Origin: Leptasterias polaris
Lineage: Eukaryota; Echinodermata; Asteroidea; Forcipulatida; Asteriidae
DNA length: 64,000 nt
Assembly: GCA_037783415.1 (NCBI GenBank)
Contig: JAZGTN010000052.1
Coordinates: 2,728,001-2,792,000, forward strand
Direction: 5' to 3'
Part shown: positions 45,871-57,800 of the stretch, piece after piece
Position numbering within the stretch: the first letter of the stretch is position 1
Layout of the letters: every line of letters starts with the position of its first letter
Position numbers and translations under genes: made by a program
Notes under the pieces: model-generated
Databases searched by the model: none
What the model saw: the letters and a program-made list of their open reading frames with translations, nothing else
Told to the model about the DNA's origin: nothing

Positions 45871-48536
45871 ATGACGGGTGAGAATAACAGCATCGTTGGG
45901 GCTTGGCAGCCGGGCGCTGGCGACACGAGAAGAAACGGTAAGTACATCCAATGTGAAGTTCAAAGACATTCAGTTTCAGGAGTTGGTTGTGGTAACTCTG
46001 TTTAAATAAGTAGACCTACTTATCGTCTCTATCCCCCTAAATCACACCAATCTCAGAAACGTGCACAAAATCACACTAACGTAATACAATGCTCAGTACA
46101 AAGTAAACAATCAAGAGATCGTCTTCAATGAGCGACCTATTTCAAATCTCAGATGAAAATTCATATTTTGTTTATAATATAACTGAACAAATTGACTGTT
46201 CCAGTAAAGACCATAAGTATTCTGAGGAGTCTTGTAAACCACAATGTACAAGAAGATGTACATGTAGTATTAAATCATATAATTATCAGCAGCTGGCATT
46301 TCCTAAAGGCTTTGAGACAGTCACGCGGAGCCAAACTGTAGAATACGTCATTTCATTTCGTTTACTCTGGTTGTGAAGCCAATTATAGGACTCTCAGAAA
46401 AGCAAACTTGATCACTGTACTAGCCAAGAAACCAAGGGAGAGAAGACAAGAAAGGAAGTTTCAGTTTTAGATGTAGGAGGAAAATCCCAAAGAAATTATC
46501 CTGGAAAACCCCAAGCAATGCAGGACGGGACTGAAAACCTAATCCACGGAATGCTCCCGGTGGGATTCGAACCGGGTCCTAGATGCGGAAGGCGATAAGA
46601 GATAGCACTATGCCAACCCAACTGTCACACTAATTTCGCCAATAATGATAGGCCCTATTATATTCTATATTTCTTGCAGATTGCGAGCTCACGGACGAAG
46701 AAGATATCTACAAAACGAGTCCACAAATCAAGGTTGAAATAATTGAACTTCTCCCACAGAATTACTTACATAAACTTAAACTTGACAAGCTCGATAATGT
46801 TGTTGCTCGAGAAATTAAATATCATTCAAATTCTGATATTTTACCACCTCTACGATGCAGAAAAGTCTTATGTGTGTGAAACGAAATGATTTTGATCTAT
46901 TGCTATTTATATATGAGTATGCAATATATAGTGTAGCGGATCTCATCTAAGAATACAGGTACTATATCGAGTTTGACAATGCGGGTGAACTTCGTTAATG
47001 TTGTTATAATTATACAGAAAGGACTTTCTCAATATATTATTCGCACACGTGACAGTGTGCCACAATGCACATGGGTGAAGAACATTGTGAACAATACACT
47101 AGTTCACTGGGCCTGATGGCCACGCACATGGAGATGTGATACTGGTGGTACTTCAAATGGCCCAAAATATCATGATTGGGAATGAAGTGAACAGAGATCT
47201 ATAAAAATCTGATGTGCAAAAATTTGAACCGTGCATTTCTTCGGGTTTTACACTTTGTTGGATTTAACAAGTCTCTGGATTATGAAATTTTGTCTATGAT
47301 GGTTTTAAGACCGATGCTCAGCAACAGATAGAGATATCAGCCAAAAAATTAGTACTATTAATTTCTTTCCCTTGCACTGTGTAGATCGAGTATGATCAGG
47401 TATTTAAGGAACCGGAGGTCTATGCGAAATATTTCTCGATCAAGAAACTTAACAAACTGGTTTATTCGTTGACACAGGTATGTTGATATTCAACTAAATT
47501 TATTAACTAACGAACTAACTATACCACCTCACTAACTATATAACTAACTAACTAACTAACTAACTAAAAGAGTGAATAATGAATAAATATAAGATTACAA
47601 AAAAGACATGCATTAAATAAATAAGTATTTAATTTCTCTAAAAATAGACTATAGGGCCTATGCTACGACAAATTTTAGCCAAGAAAGAAAAAACAAAAAA
47701 CACACCCCAAAACCCACCAAACTATAAAAGAACTATATAAAGAGGACAACATGAACCAGCAGAGCCTGACATTTGGCACAATGAAACAAATTTTCAGTCG
47801 AGGAGGACGCTCCTCACTAGCTTTTTCGTTGTTTTTCTTTTCTCTGTGTCAAATAATAGCGGCCGGTATTTAGTTGTAATGAATTTTTCTTTGTTCCTGG
47901 ATGGAGTGATCAATATTTATATTTGATGATTCTGTTGCACTTTTTAAGCAGTCATTTGCATTTAATGTTTTTGTAGTAACTCTAATTTTCGTTAAAGGTT
48001 TTTTTCAAAAGCATTAAAATAAGAGCCACATCACACACACACAATAAAAAAATAAAAAATCAAAATTGAGTATTTACAGATATATATATATTTTTGTATA
48101 CATATAAAGGGGTGATTATTTAATTAGCAGTGAATCTGGCGGCACCAGGGTCTATTCAAGCACTAAGACTTGATTGACGTACAATGAGATCATTACTATT
48201 TTCTACATTGATGTTTTTTCTTCTTCACAGATTGCTGTATACATCATTTTCAGCATTCTCTTCGGGATCATTCTCTCCTTTCTCTGGGGGATCGTCTTTG
48301 CGATTCTCAACTTCTTCTCCGTGTTCATCATGCAGCCCACGGCGAAGGCCCTCTTCGTTATTTTGCGCACCAATGCCATGATGTTGAGAGCAATCGTGCG
48401 ATCCAACCTCGATCCTTTCTACGAGTCGTTCGGTCTCTTTTTGTCCCGAATCAAGGGAAGGATTTCGTTCAATACTCCCATGATCTTACCCACTGTAGCC
48501 AAGACCGGGCAAAATGTCATCAATGAAATAGTCTAG
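45871..48536 (+). CDS. Caveolin family protein C
   Basis: Four exons: 45871-45937, 46680-46732, 47385-47477 and 48231-48536. Phases are 1, 0 and 0; the product has 172 residues, close to the usual 150-180 for caveolins. Exon 1 encodes MTGENNSIVGAW and exon 2 ends EEDIYKTSPQIK. Exon 3 (93 bp) contains YDQVFKEP, in place of the family FEDVIAEP signature. The final exon encodes the membrane hairpin (IILSFLWGIVFAILNFF) and NLDPFYESFGLFLSRIKG. It is the most canonical and compact of the three paralogues, and closest to B: both share VYI(I/V)FS, LSFLWGI and the LDPFYE motif. Intron 1 carries a family-A SINE. Likely an integral membrane scaffold of caveola-like domains; tissue role is unknown. Confidence 0.9.
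46355..46625 (-). repeat. tRNA-derived SINE, family A
   Basis: On the minus strand the head lies near 46625 (GGTTGGCATAGTGCTAT) and the B-box reads CCCGGTTCGAATCCC. The body (GTTTCAGTTTTAGATGTAGG on the plus strand) and tail extend to 46355. It sits 53 bp upstream of exon 2 of caveolin C. Confidence 0.8.
47521..47572. repeat. (CTAA)n microsatellite
   Basis: CTAACTAACTAACTAACTAA and variants directly after the caveolin C exon 3 donor region. Confidence 0.85.
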
Positions 48537-49122
48537 TCAATTTGTGCCCAAAAATGGCTTGACCTAGACAAAATTGCAGCAAGTGTCTCTTGAAACCCTC
48601 CCAAACAACATATCAAAAAAGTAGAAAAAGGAAGTAGGGGAAATATGCCTAATTTGCATAAATTAAAATGGCCGCTTTTGCCTCTATTTTCAGTACTATA
48701 TGTCTCACACCCTCTAATGCTAGTAGAAATCTTATTTTTTCCACACAATATTTTCATGGGTATGGTGACTGCATATCCTCCTAACACAGACTTGTGTTTT
48801 CGGTGGGATTTTATTATCTTTGTATTTTTCAATTGTAATTTTTGGTAATTTACTTGTACCTTTTTAAATGCTTATCATCTTTGTGCTTTATGTACTTTTT
48901 ATGCCTTTTTGTGAAGCGCCTTAGAGCATTTTACAAAAATAGATTTGGCGCTATATAAATGTATTATTATTATTATTATTATATGAGCAACCATTTCAGG
49001 AACGACATAACCACAGTTACGCTATTTTCTAAATGATTTTCCCCTAATAATATAGTAAGACGGTGTTTTTAGTTTTGCATAGTTTGTGCTGCTTAATACA
49101 ATGTAATACAATTTTAAATTTA
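48537..49122. other. Caveolin C 3' flank with LINE 3' tail
   Basis: Bases about 48905-48985 read GAAGCGCCTTAGAGC, GGCGCTATATAAATG, then (ATT)n. This is the typical 3' end of CR1/L2-type LINEs, plus strand. No other gene is seen. Confidence 0.55.
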
Positions 49123-49445
49123 TTAAAGGCAGGGTGTACTTTTTAGTTAAAAAAATTACCATAAAAACTTACTTTGGTAAAAGAGCACTGGAGAGCTGTA
49201 GTGAAGAAAAAAAAACATCGTTAGAAACAATCCTCTTTGAAGAAAGGTGTTATTTTTCACCCCAAATTGGTATGACGCTTTTCTCACGCATCTGAAAGCA
49301 CACAATTCTATGAATTTTTCTTTCGTTATTGTCTTGCAACTTCGATGACCAATTGCATGAGCCGAAATTTTCACAGGTTTGTTATTATTTGTATGCAAAG
49401 AATGCTGGGATACACCAACTGCTACTGGTCCAATTACCAGAAGTA
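49123..49445. mobile_element. TTAA-family element, right end decayed
   Basis: Starts TTAAAGGCAGGGTGTACT. It contains TTTTCACAGGTTTGTTATT and TGGTCCAATTACCAG, shared with other members. No matching TTAA right end is visible, so the copy is truncated or rearranged. Confidence 0.55.
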
Positions 49446-51822
49446 TATCTTATATGTTTTTTTTTTTTGTAGATGCATAATTTTACATGGGAATGGGGGT
49501 TGGGTAGGGGGGGGGGGGTTTCCCCTTACCATGAGGCTGGGCCAATATCACGTACAGTAATCAATCTTTGCATTGAGCCATTTATCTTCAAATAACGAAA
49601 CAATAGCCTCTGAAGTATATACACTCTAAAAACTTCCGGATCAGAATTTCAAATTTAGTAGTCATTGCCTTCTCTGGGATTTTGTATACACATCAGATCT
49701 ATCTTGTGTGATCTTTAAAATTGCCGTTCACTTTGGCAGCATTTCATTCTGGACTTGAGGAGCGGTATGACATCGGTAATCAGTAAGCTCTCTGATTGAA
49801 ACCAATCAATTAATTCTCGATAAAAACGAATCTGCCTTTACCTTTGCGAAAGAAACGCTGTGCCGCTTCCTAAAACCCACTCAGCTGTAAAATTATTACA
49901 AATACAAACTATAAAATATGTACAACATATAAATGCACATATATTTTTAATTTCACGGTTATGCCTACTTGGTTTTATGAAGGGTTTAGGCCTATTGTTA
50001 AGAAAGTTGTTTATTTGTTCAGTTTATATTGGTATCATACACGCTTTAATAATGTAGTAAGTTTTATTGAGGTTTGATGTTGGTTTGACGTTACAAGTTT
50101 GGGTATTTGTGTGGGGTGTCTACAAACAGAATGGGGTCTGGGTGTTTTATTGGTTGCCCACGTGGCTTTGTTTGACATTTTCACTATACCCAACAGACCG
50201 TGTACAGCATCCAGGGCTGTATTTGTGGTGTTCTGTTGTTATCTCATCATACTCTCTATTAATATTCATGATGTGATTAGTTACTAAGGTGTGTATGGGC
50301 TCCTATAGTAAGTTATGTTATATTTTTATAGAGAAATAATAACAGTCAAACGAATGAACTATTGCAATTATTCTTGCATCTTCATTCAATTAAAATATTT
50401 ATAGACTGAACACTGAAATATAAGGACACTCGTGAATGTTGTCAGAAGCAAGCCTAATAGAAACTATAACTTGCATTTGTGTATAGTTAATTATTTTTAA
50501 AAGTCACTCTTACTGCAGCTCAACGATATTCTGATAGGCGAAACTATCAAGAGATACATGTATACAATAAAAGCCACCTTTGGCAAGTAACACAATAACA
50601 CCTGTTACAAAGATAATGCATTTTGTCAGCCCTGAAGACTTTAATTCCTCTTTCGAAAAGTATACAATAATAATATTTTATACAACATTAAAATTATTTG
50701 AATACTTTTTTTATTATTTTAATTTTATGAAATACAAAGGCTTATTATGTACATGGACGGTTGTTATAGCAAAGCTGATGTCTAAAGGCAGTGCTTCGTG
50801 GTGCAACACATTCTGTTTTCAGTCAAGAAAAAACCACCATGTCTCTAAGGAATGGAAAAAAGATAATGGTTCCGTTGGCTTAGACGTCCTCATGCCGCCA
50901 TCCTAGAGGTGAAACGATGATAAAAACGTGCGCGCTGCGCACAGGATATTGTCAAACAGCTTATACCCTCAAAATTGTTAAGGTCAAAACAATAATGGTT
51001 GAAAATCCTGGTTAATCCTTGAACATTGTCACAAAAATGTCCAACAAAAAGGAAACAATGTATTTTAAAAAAATGTGTGTCTTTTTAAATGATTAGTTCT
51101 AACTTTCTGGAAATGAAAACACGGAGTCTTCAAAAGTGCCTTGCACTGTGACTTGAGGGCCTTGTACAGAAGGTACTAAAGAAGTATTAAGTTTTAGATG
51201 TGGAAGGAAATTCCTAAAATAATAGCGAAAACCGTCACAATCAGGTAGAGACTGAGAACCCATGAATCAATGGAAGAGTTTAGTCGCTTTAAATTTAGTA
51301 TAACTCAGAAATGGAAACCCACTTCATTCATGGAAATATACACTCCTGCCAGAGAAATATTTAAAAAGGTTTTATCTTGTTACACAAACAAATTTAAACT
51401 TATGTACAATAAAAAAAAAAATACAACATACTGCCACGCCTAGAATTATACAAAACAACAAATGACACCTAGTTTAGTATACTCTTGCTTATAAAATTCC
51501 TCAATTTTTCATACACAGTTCCAAAAACATGAACTGAGGTCTGCCAATAAGTTGAACTATTTGCAAATCCGTCAAATGTAAACATGTAAACATCTGTCAC
51601 ATACAGCATTTAAACGAAAAGGAGAGACGTTTATGAATTATTTTCAAAGATCAGCTTTAATGCTAACTGGTGTCTCCATACAGCTGGATACAAAGTAAAA
51701 GGGCACCAGTGATGCCAGCCGTTCAATGTTAAAAGGTCAGTGTCAAATTCATCCTTTGGTTAATTACCAAGCAATAATTAAGCAAGGTCAAAGGTTGAGT
51801 CGTAAGTTCAGGGGTTAGGTCA
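49446..51822. other. Intergenic region between caveolin C and DNAI2
   Basis: No gene recognised. Contains a poly-T/G stretch near 49460-49520, a TAGACC-family fragment near 50878-50960 (CCGCCATCCTAGAGGTGAAA) and a decayed family-A SINE at about 51180-51275. Otherwise AT-rich with short frames. Confidence 0.5.
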
Positions 51823-54800
51823 TCATTCTTTGTCCTCTTTTTCGCCATTCTCTGTGTCTTTCTTCTCGCCGTCTTCATCCCCGTTCTCTTCAAGAATAGT
51901 ATTCTGCAAAAAGAAAATAACGAAATAACAGATAAATTATAACAAAAAGTACTTTCTCATATTTACCTTGTATTTAGTAATTATATTACTATTATTTAGA
52001 TTATATTTATATTTACATGTATCTGTTTTCATGTTGTTCTTTTGCTTTTTTTGTTTTTTGTTTGTACGTATGTATGTATGTGTTTAAAAATTATTTGTTT
52101 GTTTATTTGTTCTAGTTTATTTAATTTCTATTTTCAAATTTAAGTTATTTATATTTCAAGATTTTATATTTTCCCTTTCCTGTAATTGGCGGCTCGTCCG
52201 CTGTTGGTTTGGACAATAAATACAAATACAAATTTACACTTAAAAAATGGGACAAGGGCAGTGAAAAAATAGGAGAACTACTTTTTGTTAGCCAGAATAC
52301 AATAAAGTTAAAACTCTAGGTCTTGGAAAATGAAAAGCATGAAAAAGATGAAGCATTTCCTAACTAAAAAAACTAACTGCAGTTTGAACTCGGTTTCAAT
52401 GACTATTTCTGTTTCTTGTGGTTAATGAAAATGCAAATTATCTCTTGAGACTCTTCAAGTATGCATGCGACTGTGATTTGTCACATTATGAGGACATTTC
52501 GAGACACAGCGAGAGTTTGCACTGTGTTTTTCAATGTTCAATGGCAGAGCTAAGAAATCAAAAAGTAGCATAAATGCCTGTTCAATTGATTGAAAAGACA
52601 TTACTTGTCGTCCACGGTTAGAGCAGAAAAAGACTTTTATCATGTCTTCAGAAACTAAAAATGAATAACAAAAATTAAGAATCGTTAAAAAAATCCACAA
52701 TTCCCCTCCCCCAATTCCCTCCAATATAATATTGTGCTCGATCAAGTATGGTGTACCACCCTCCTATTGTGTCTTCATTGTGTTCTGAAAATTTCAGGAA
52801 TTCTTTAGAGGGTTTTAGGGGGGGGGGGGGTCTTCTGTACAAAAGGAAACGGGTGTGTTAAAGTATGGGAACATTTGCGGGGAGGGGGGGGGGGGGGGGA
52901 ACCACACCTCTGCCACATATTGCGCACAATACACCCTCAAATGTTACTTTGACTTACATCAACATCTTTGTTTGCCTGGTTTGCTTTGGCGTTCTTGGCC
53001 TCTTGCTTCTTCATATCAGCGTTGATCATGTGGAAGAAATCTTTCTCTGCCGAATCCACAAGGTCTTCTTCTTCGTCATTGTTGGCTTCGTCATCCTGAG
53101 AAAAACACAAAAAATAAACAAGAAACCCAAGCATGGGTTAATGAAAGGTCCAGAACTAAGGATGATTTGGGTTAAAAGACACACTATGCATCAAGGTGTA
53201 CGTTGTGCTAGTAAACAACACTTTTATGGGCTAGTGAACACCACTTCTCAATTTGTCCAGTGGGCTACTTAAAACTGTGCAACCTAATATTTCTTCCTTT
53301 TCAGATGTTAATAACAATTTATAAAAAGTGTTATTCTGTTAAATTATCTTAGACTGTTTGAATGTAACTTTATTTAACCAATAAACTGGTTGCGATTGCT
53401 AACACCATTAATCGGAAAGATACGTCGATGCGATACATGTGCAAAAGGGGCCAACTAACACTTCCAAGGGACGAGTAAAATGCAGCTGACTAGCCTGGTG
53501 GGCTCATTTACAAATAGCTTAAGTGCAAGGCCTAAAAACTAAATATGAGCCTGGTAGACCAAAGTTGATTGCATCAGGCTTTGATGATATAAAATTACAT
53601 AATAATAAAAAACATAATCATAATACTAGTAATAGTGATAACAGCATTTATAAAAGCATTATTCCATCTAACTCATGGTGCTAAGAAGCAGGCCTGGACC
53701 CTGGAGGCCACAGAGGCTGTAGCTGTAGCCGCCAATTCAGATACGACCAAAGCAACCCTGGGATACAAATGCTCCAATGTTTCCTGAATCTCACAAGGAA
53801 CCAAGTGTAAGCCCACATAAAACAAAGGTATAGCATTTAGATACAAAATTAGCAGCAACGGAAAGCAAGTTACATGTAGTTTGTGTATGCTCACATATAC
53901 AAAGAAGTACATTTATATACAACAATTAAGAAGCAATGAAAAACAGTAACAAGTGCATGCTCACAGTCTCAAACATGTGTAGGCCCACATATACAAGGAA
54001 GTACATTTGTAAAAAAAAAACAACCAAAAACAACCAAACCGAAACCCATGAAAAACAGTAACAAGTGCATGCTCACATATGCATAAAATTACATTTAATA
54101 AACATATGCAGCAATGAGAAACAGTCACAAACATGTGTATGCCCACAATTACAAATTTGTATACAACGAATAAGAAGCAATGAAAAAAAGTAAACAAGTG
54201 TACGTCCACATGTACATAAAAGTACACTTATATTAAAAACATATGAAGCAATGGAAAAATGAAATGCTATATTATATGTGCACAGCCACGATCATGGGTA
54301 CACATTTTTTCCGTGTCCATTTTATGAACAACAGTTTGAAAACCACTGGTAGCAGTTATCTCAATGTTATTTATATATCAATTAGCAGTCGCTGTGTCAA
54401 TGATGAATAAAAAGTGCTTGAGTTTGTCAAATACAAGATCTGCAAGTAGTTACTCAATATTTATATGTTGTTCATTTGGTGTCTTTGTAACAAAAAGTGT
54501 ACCCATGATTGTGGCTGTGCACATATACATATAATGCAAACATAATATTAGAAAACGAATTCATTGAAATCCAAAATGCATACCTCATTGCCAGCTGCAC
54601 TTGTACCAGCTCTCTTCAGCCTCAGCTCTCGCTGCCTGGACTCCAGAATCTTCTCTCGTTTGGTCTCCCGATCAAACATGGCGGTCACCAGGGCTTTCTC
54701 GTTGCGCTGCATGGTGCACAGACTACTGGACAGCTCCAGGAGGGTGGTGGTACCGGTGTGGGAACCAGTGGCAATCAGGTGGCCCTGGTCCTGGACTCTT

Positions 54801-57800
54801 AAACTGTGCAGGGCTTCATCACACACCTGAGAAGAGTCAAAGCACAGAGAATGTTGAGTAACAAAGGAAGATGTTAATTTCAATTCATTTCATTTCATTT
54901 ATTCTGGTTGTGAAACCAAGGCCTCTCAGAGAGCGAACTTAATCACTATACTAGCCAAGAACCCAATGGAGAGAAGAAAAAAAAGTTTCAGTATTAGATG
55001 TGGGAGGTAAACCCCAGAGAATTATTCCAGGGAAAACCCACGCAGTCAGGTAGGGACTGAAACTCCAATCCACGTAGTGCCCCCGGCGTGATTCAAACCG
55101 GGGTCCTAGAGATGGAAGGCAAGAAGATACCGCAACGCCAACCCGACCTTCATGGAGGTAATCATTTGCATCAGGGATAACGAGTGTACAATGTACCATT
55201 TAGATTTTACCCATTCTAGAGGTGGACGGCGAGGAAAGATACTATGCCAATCTGACCGTCCCTGTAGACCTTATGCACATGATGTCATTTGAGTAGGGCG
55301 CCCTCAGCTAGAAGTCAAAAGAAGGTACCTCTTTGGCTAAAGCCGCGCGTACAAATCTGTGCGTTTTCCATTGTTTCATCATCAGTTTACCTCTAAGATG
55401 GTGTCATGATGACGTCAATGCATAAGGTCTATTCCTACTCTGATTACCAAATACCTGGAGGCTAAGTGTTGGGTCGTTCTGTTTGAAGAGATAATCCCAG
55501 ACATCCAGGGTTCCATCCATCTTAGTCGTGAAGAACACAGCTGGTCTGACAGGACTCCAGCATCCATCAGTCAAGTACGACATGTGGTACCTGATTGAAA
55601 CAAAAGACAACAGATATGTTATCATCAGGGATGTGATAGGCTGTTGAAAAATAACCCTGAACTCTGAGCGCGAAGCTTGCGAGCTCGAAAACTTGCGAGC
55701 ACGAAGCCCACTAATAACATTTATCTTTGGTTTTAAAAGCCCTACTCTGCAATCTGGGGCGTTATATATGGTTTTATCTTTATTCTTTATTAGTTTGATC
55801 TTAAGTTAATTTTTTTTTTAATTTTAATTTTTTTTTTAGTGGGGAGCAAAAAAAACCACGGAATTCTTTTTTGGGGGGCAAAAAACCCCACGATTTCCAG
55901 TTAAAAACAGAGGAATCACATCCCTCTATCATAAAGGAATAATTTTATTCTTAAAAGGACCGAATCGAAGGCATAATGCATAAATTAGCGACCGTGCAAG
56001 CTTGCGAGCCAATACACTTATGTTTAAACACTTTTTGCCTCGTCTCTACTACACGTTTAAACATGGACATGTGATCTACTCTCAACCAATCAGAATGGAT
56101 AAACTGTCTGGGGTATTTATGAATATTAAATGGAGTCTTACGAAATGCCGAATCCTTAAGTGTTTTGCCTCATTGTACAATTACTCTAACATTCCCTAAG
56201 TTACTTACTTGGTCCACATGATAGAAGAGTCCCTCACATCTTCTGACCAAATCTGAAAAAAACCAAAACCATATATATATATAATTGTGACGGCCATAGA
56301 TAATGTACCCCCACTGTTAGTTTTGATGCATATACTAGGTAATATGTACTTTGCTGTATAAATTATTCAATTATTCAAGAGAAGCGCCCTCTTTTGAGAA
56401 CTAGATTATGTTCGCGCACTTCCATCACCCTCATACTGAAATTCACTGAAGACCTCACCACACGTCTTTGTCTCTTACAGAAATAAAGGTCATTGTACAA
56501 AGAGAGAACAAACTGCCGAATCATCTATCATTTAAACGACGCAAAGAATTAAAGAGGGTCACATAATGTTAGAATTTCTTGGAACCTTGCTTGCTCTCTA
56601 CAATGACTGCTCTCTACAATCTATTAAAATACATCACTACAAAAAAGTGCAACCCTTACCCTAGCTGTCCAGTCTCCTACTGTCAGGAAGTTCTTGGGGA
56701 AGAAAGGATTTCTCTGTAGACAGTAGACAGGTCCGATGTGCTCTTTGTAAATGGCCACAATTTTCTCAGCAGGCGTCTTGGCTTTTCGGTTGCAGGAGAT
56801 GATTGTTCCCTGCTCGGTGCCCACCATGAACTTAGTCGGCTAAAAATGGAGTTATAACGTTATGTACCTGATTTGTAACAAGGATATTGTCTTTTCTCTG
56901 ATGTAGTTTACAGCTGTTAAATTCTATAGACAAACTACAGGTTTTCTCGGTCTTTTTGGCAAATAACTCGCCAATCTAAACCTCTTGTTGTTTCATTTCC
57001 AGCAAAATTGAAAGCTCCTGAAAACAGTCATCCAATTTCACTTATTAATGTACATGTAAGCAATTGTTCTTTTGCGTCATGCAATTAAAAAAGACAATTC
57101 AAAAGTTAACAATTTGCTCAAACAGCATTCAAATTAACAGCAGCTTTTTGCAGAAATGTCTAGTTGCACCTCTGCTAAATTGAATACCCAACTCCCATGG
57201 CTACAAAGATTTTTTTACTGAATATAATGCTTTATATGTAAATCTGCAGAGGCAAAATTGCTTTCAACACGAATGCATGAAAGTGAACTAGGCTACTTTT
57301 TTCGCAAAAAATTACAATGAAAACCTATAATAAACATTTTTTCAGGCATGACATTTGGTCTTTGGAAAAAAGTAGGAACATTTCAAGGGCTGACCCACAT
57401 GTACACAAGGTATAAGCTTTAGAAGACTTTACAGGCTATTTATTCACAATTTTTCTGATTTTCCCAAATGCAATAAAATCGAAAATCAAACTAAAGTAGA
57501 AATATTATGCCTGACAAGTACTAACAATCAAAGTTATGTGAACATTTATAAACCGGTTTGAATGAAGTTACTCTGCGGAAAAAAATCTAAAAACTTTCAA
57601 TTTCACATGTTTTTGGTTTTTCTTCTTCTCTTTAAACTGATGACATTCTTTATTACAGGATTTGAACTGGCTTCCTGTTACCGGGCACCACGATGGTCTG
57701 GCAGTTAAAACATCTGCTCTAGAATGTAGGGGGGGGGGTTCAAATCCTCCTTAGATAGCCCGTGAAATTGTTGTTCTGCGTGACTAGGGAAAGTACTGAG

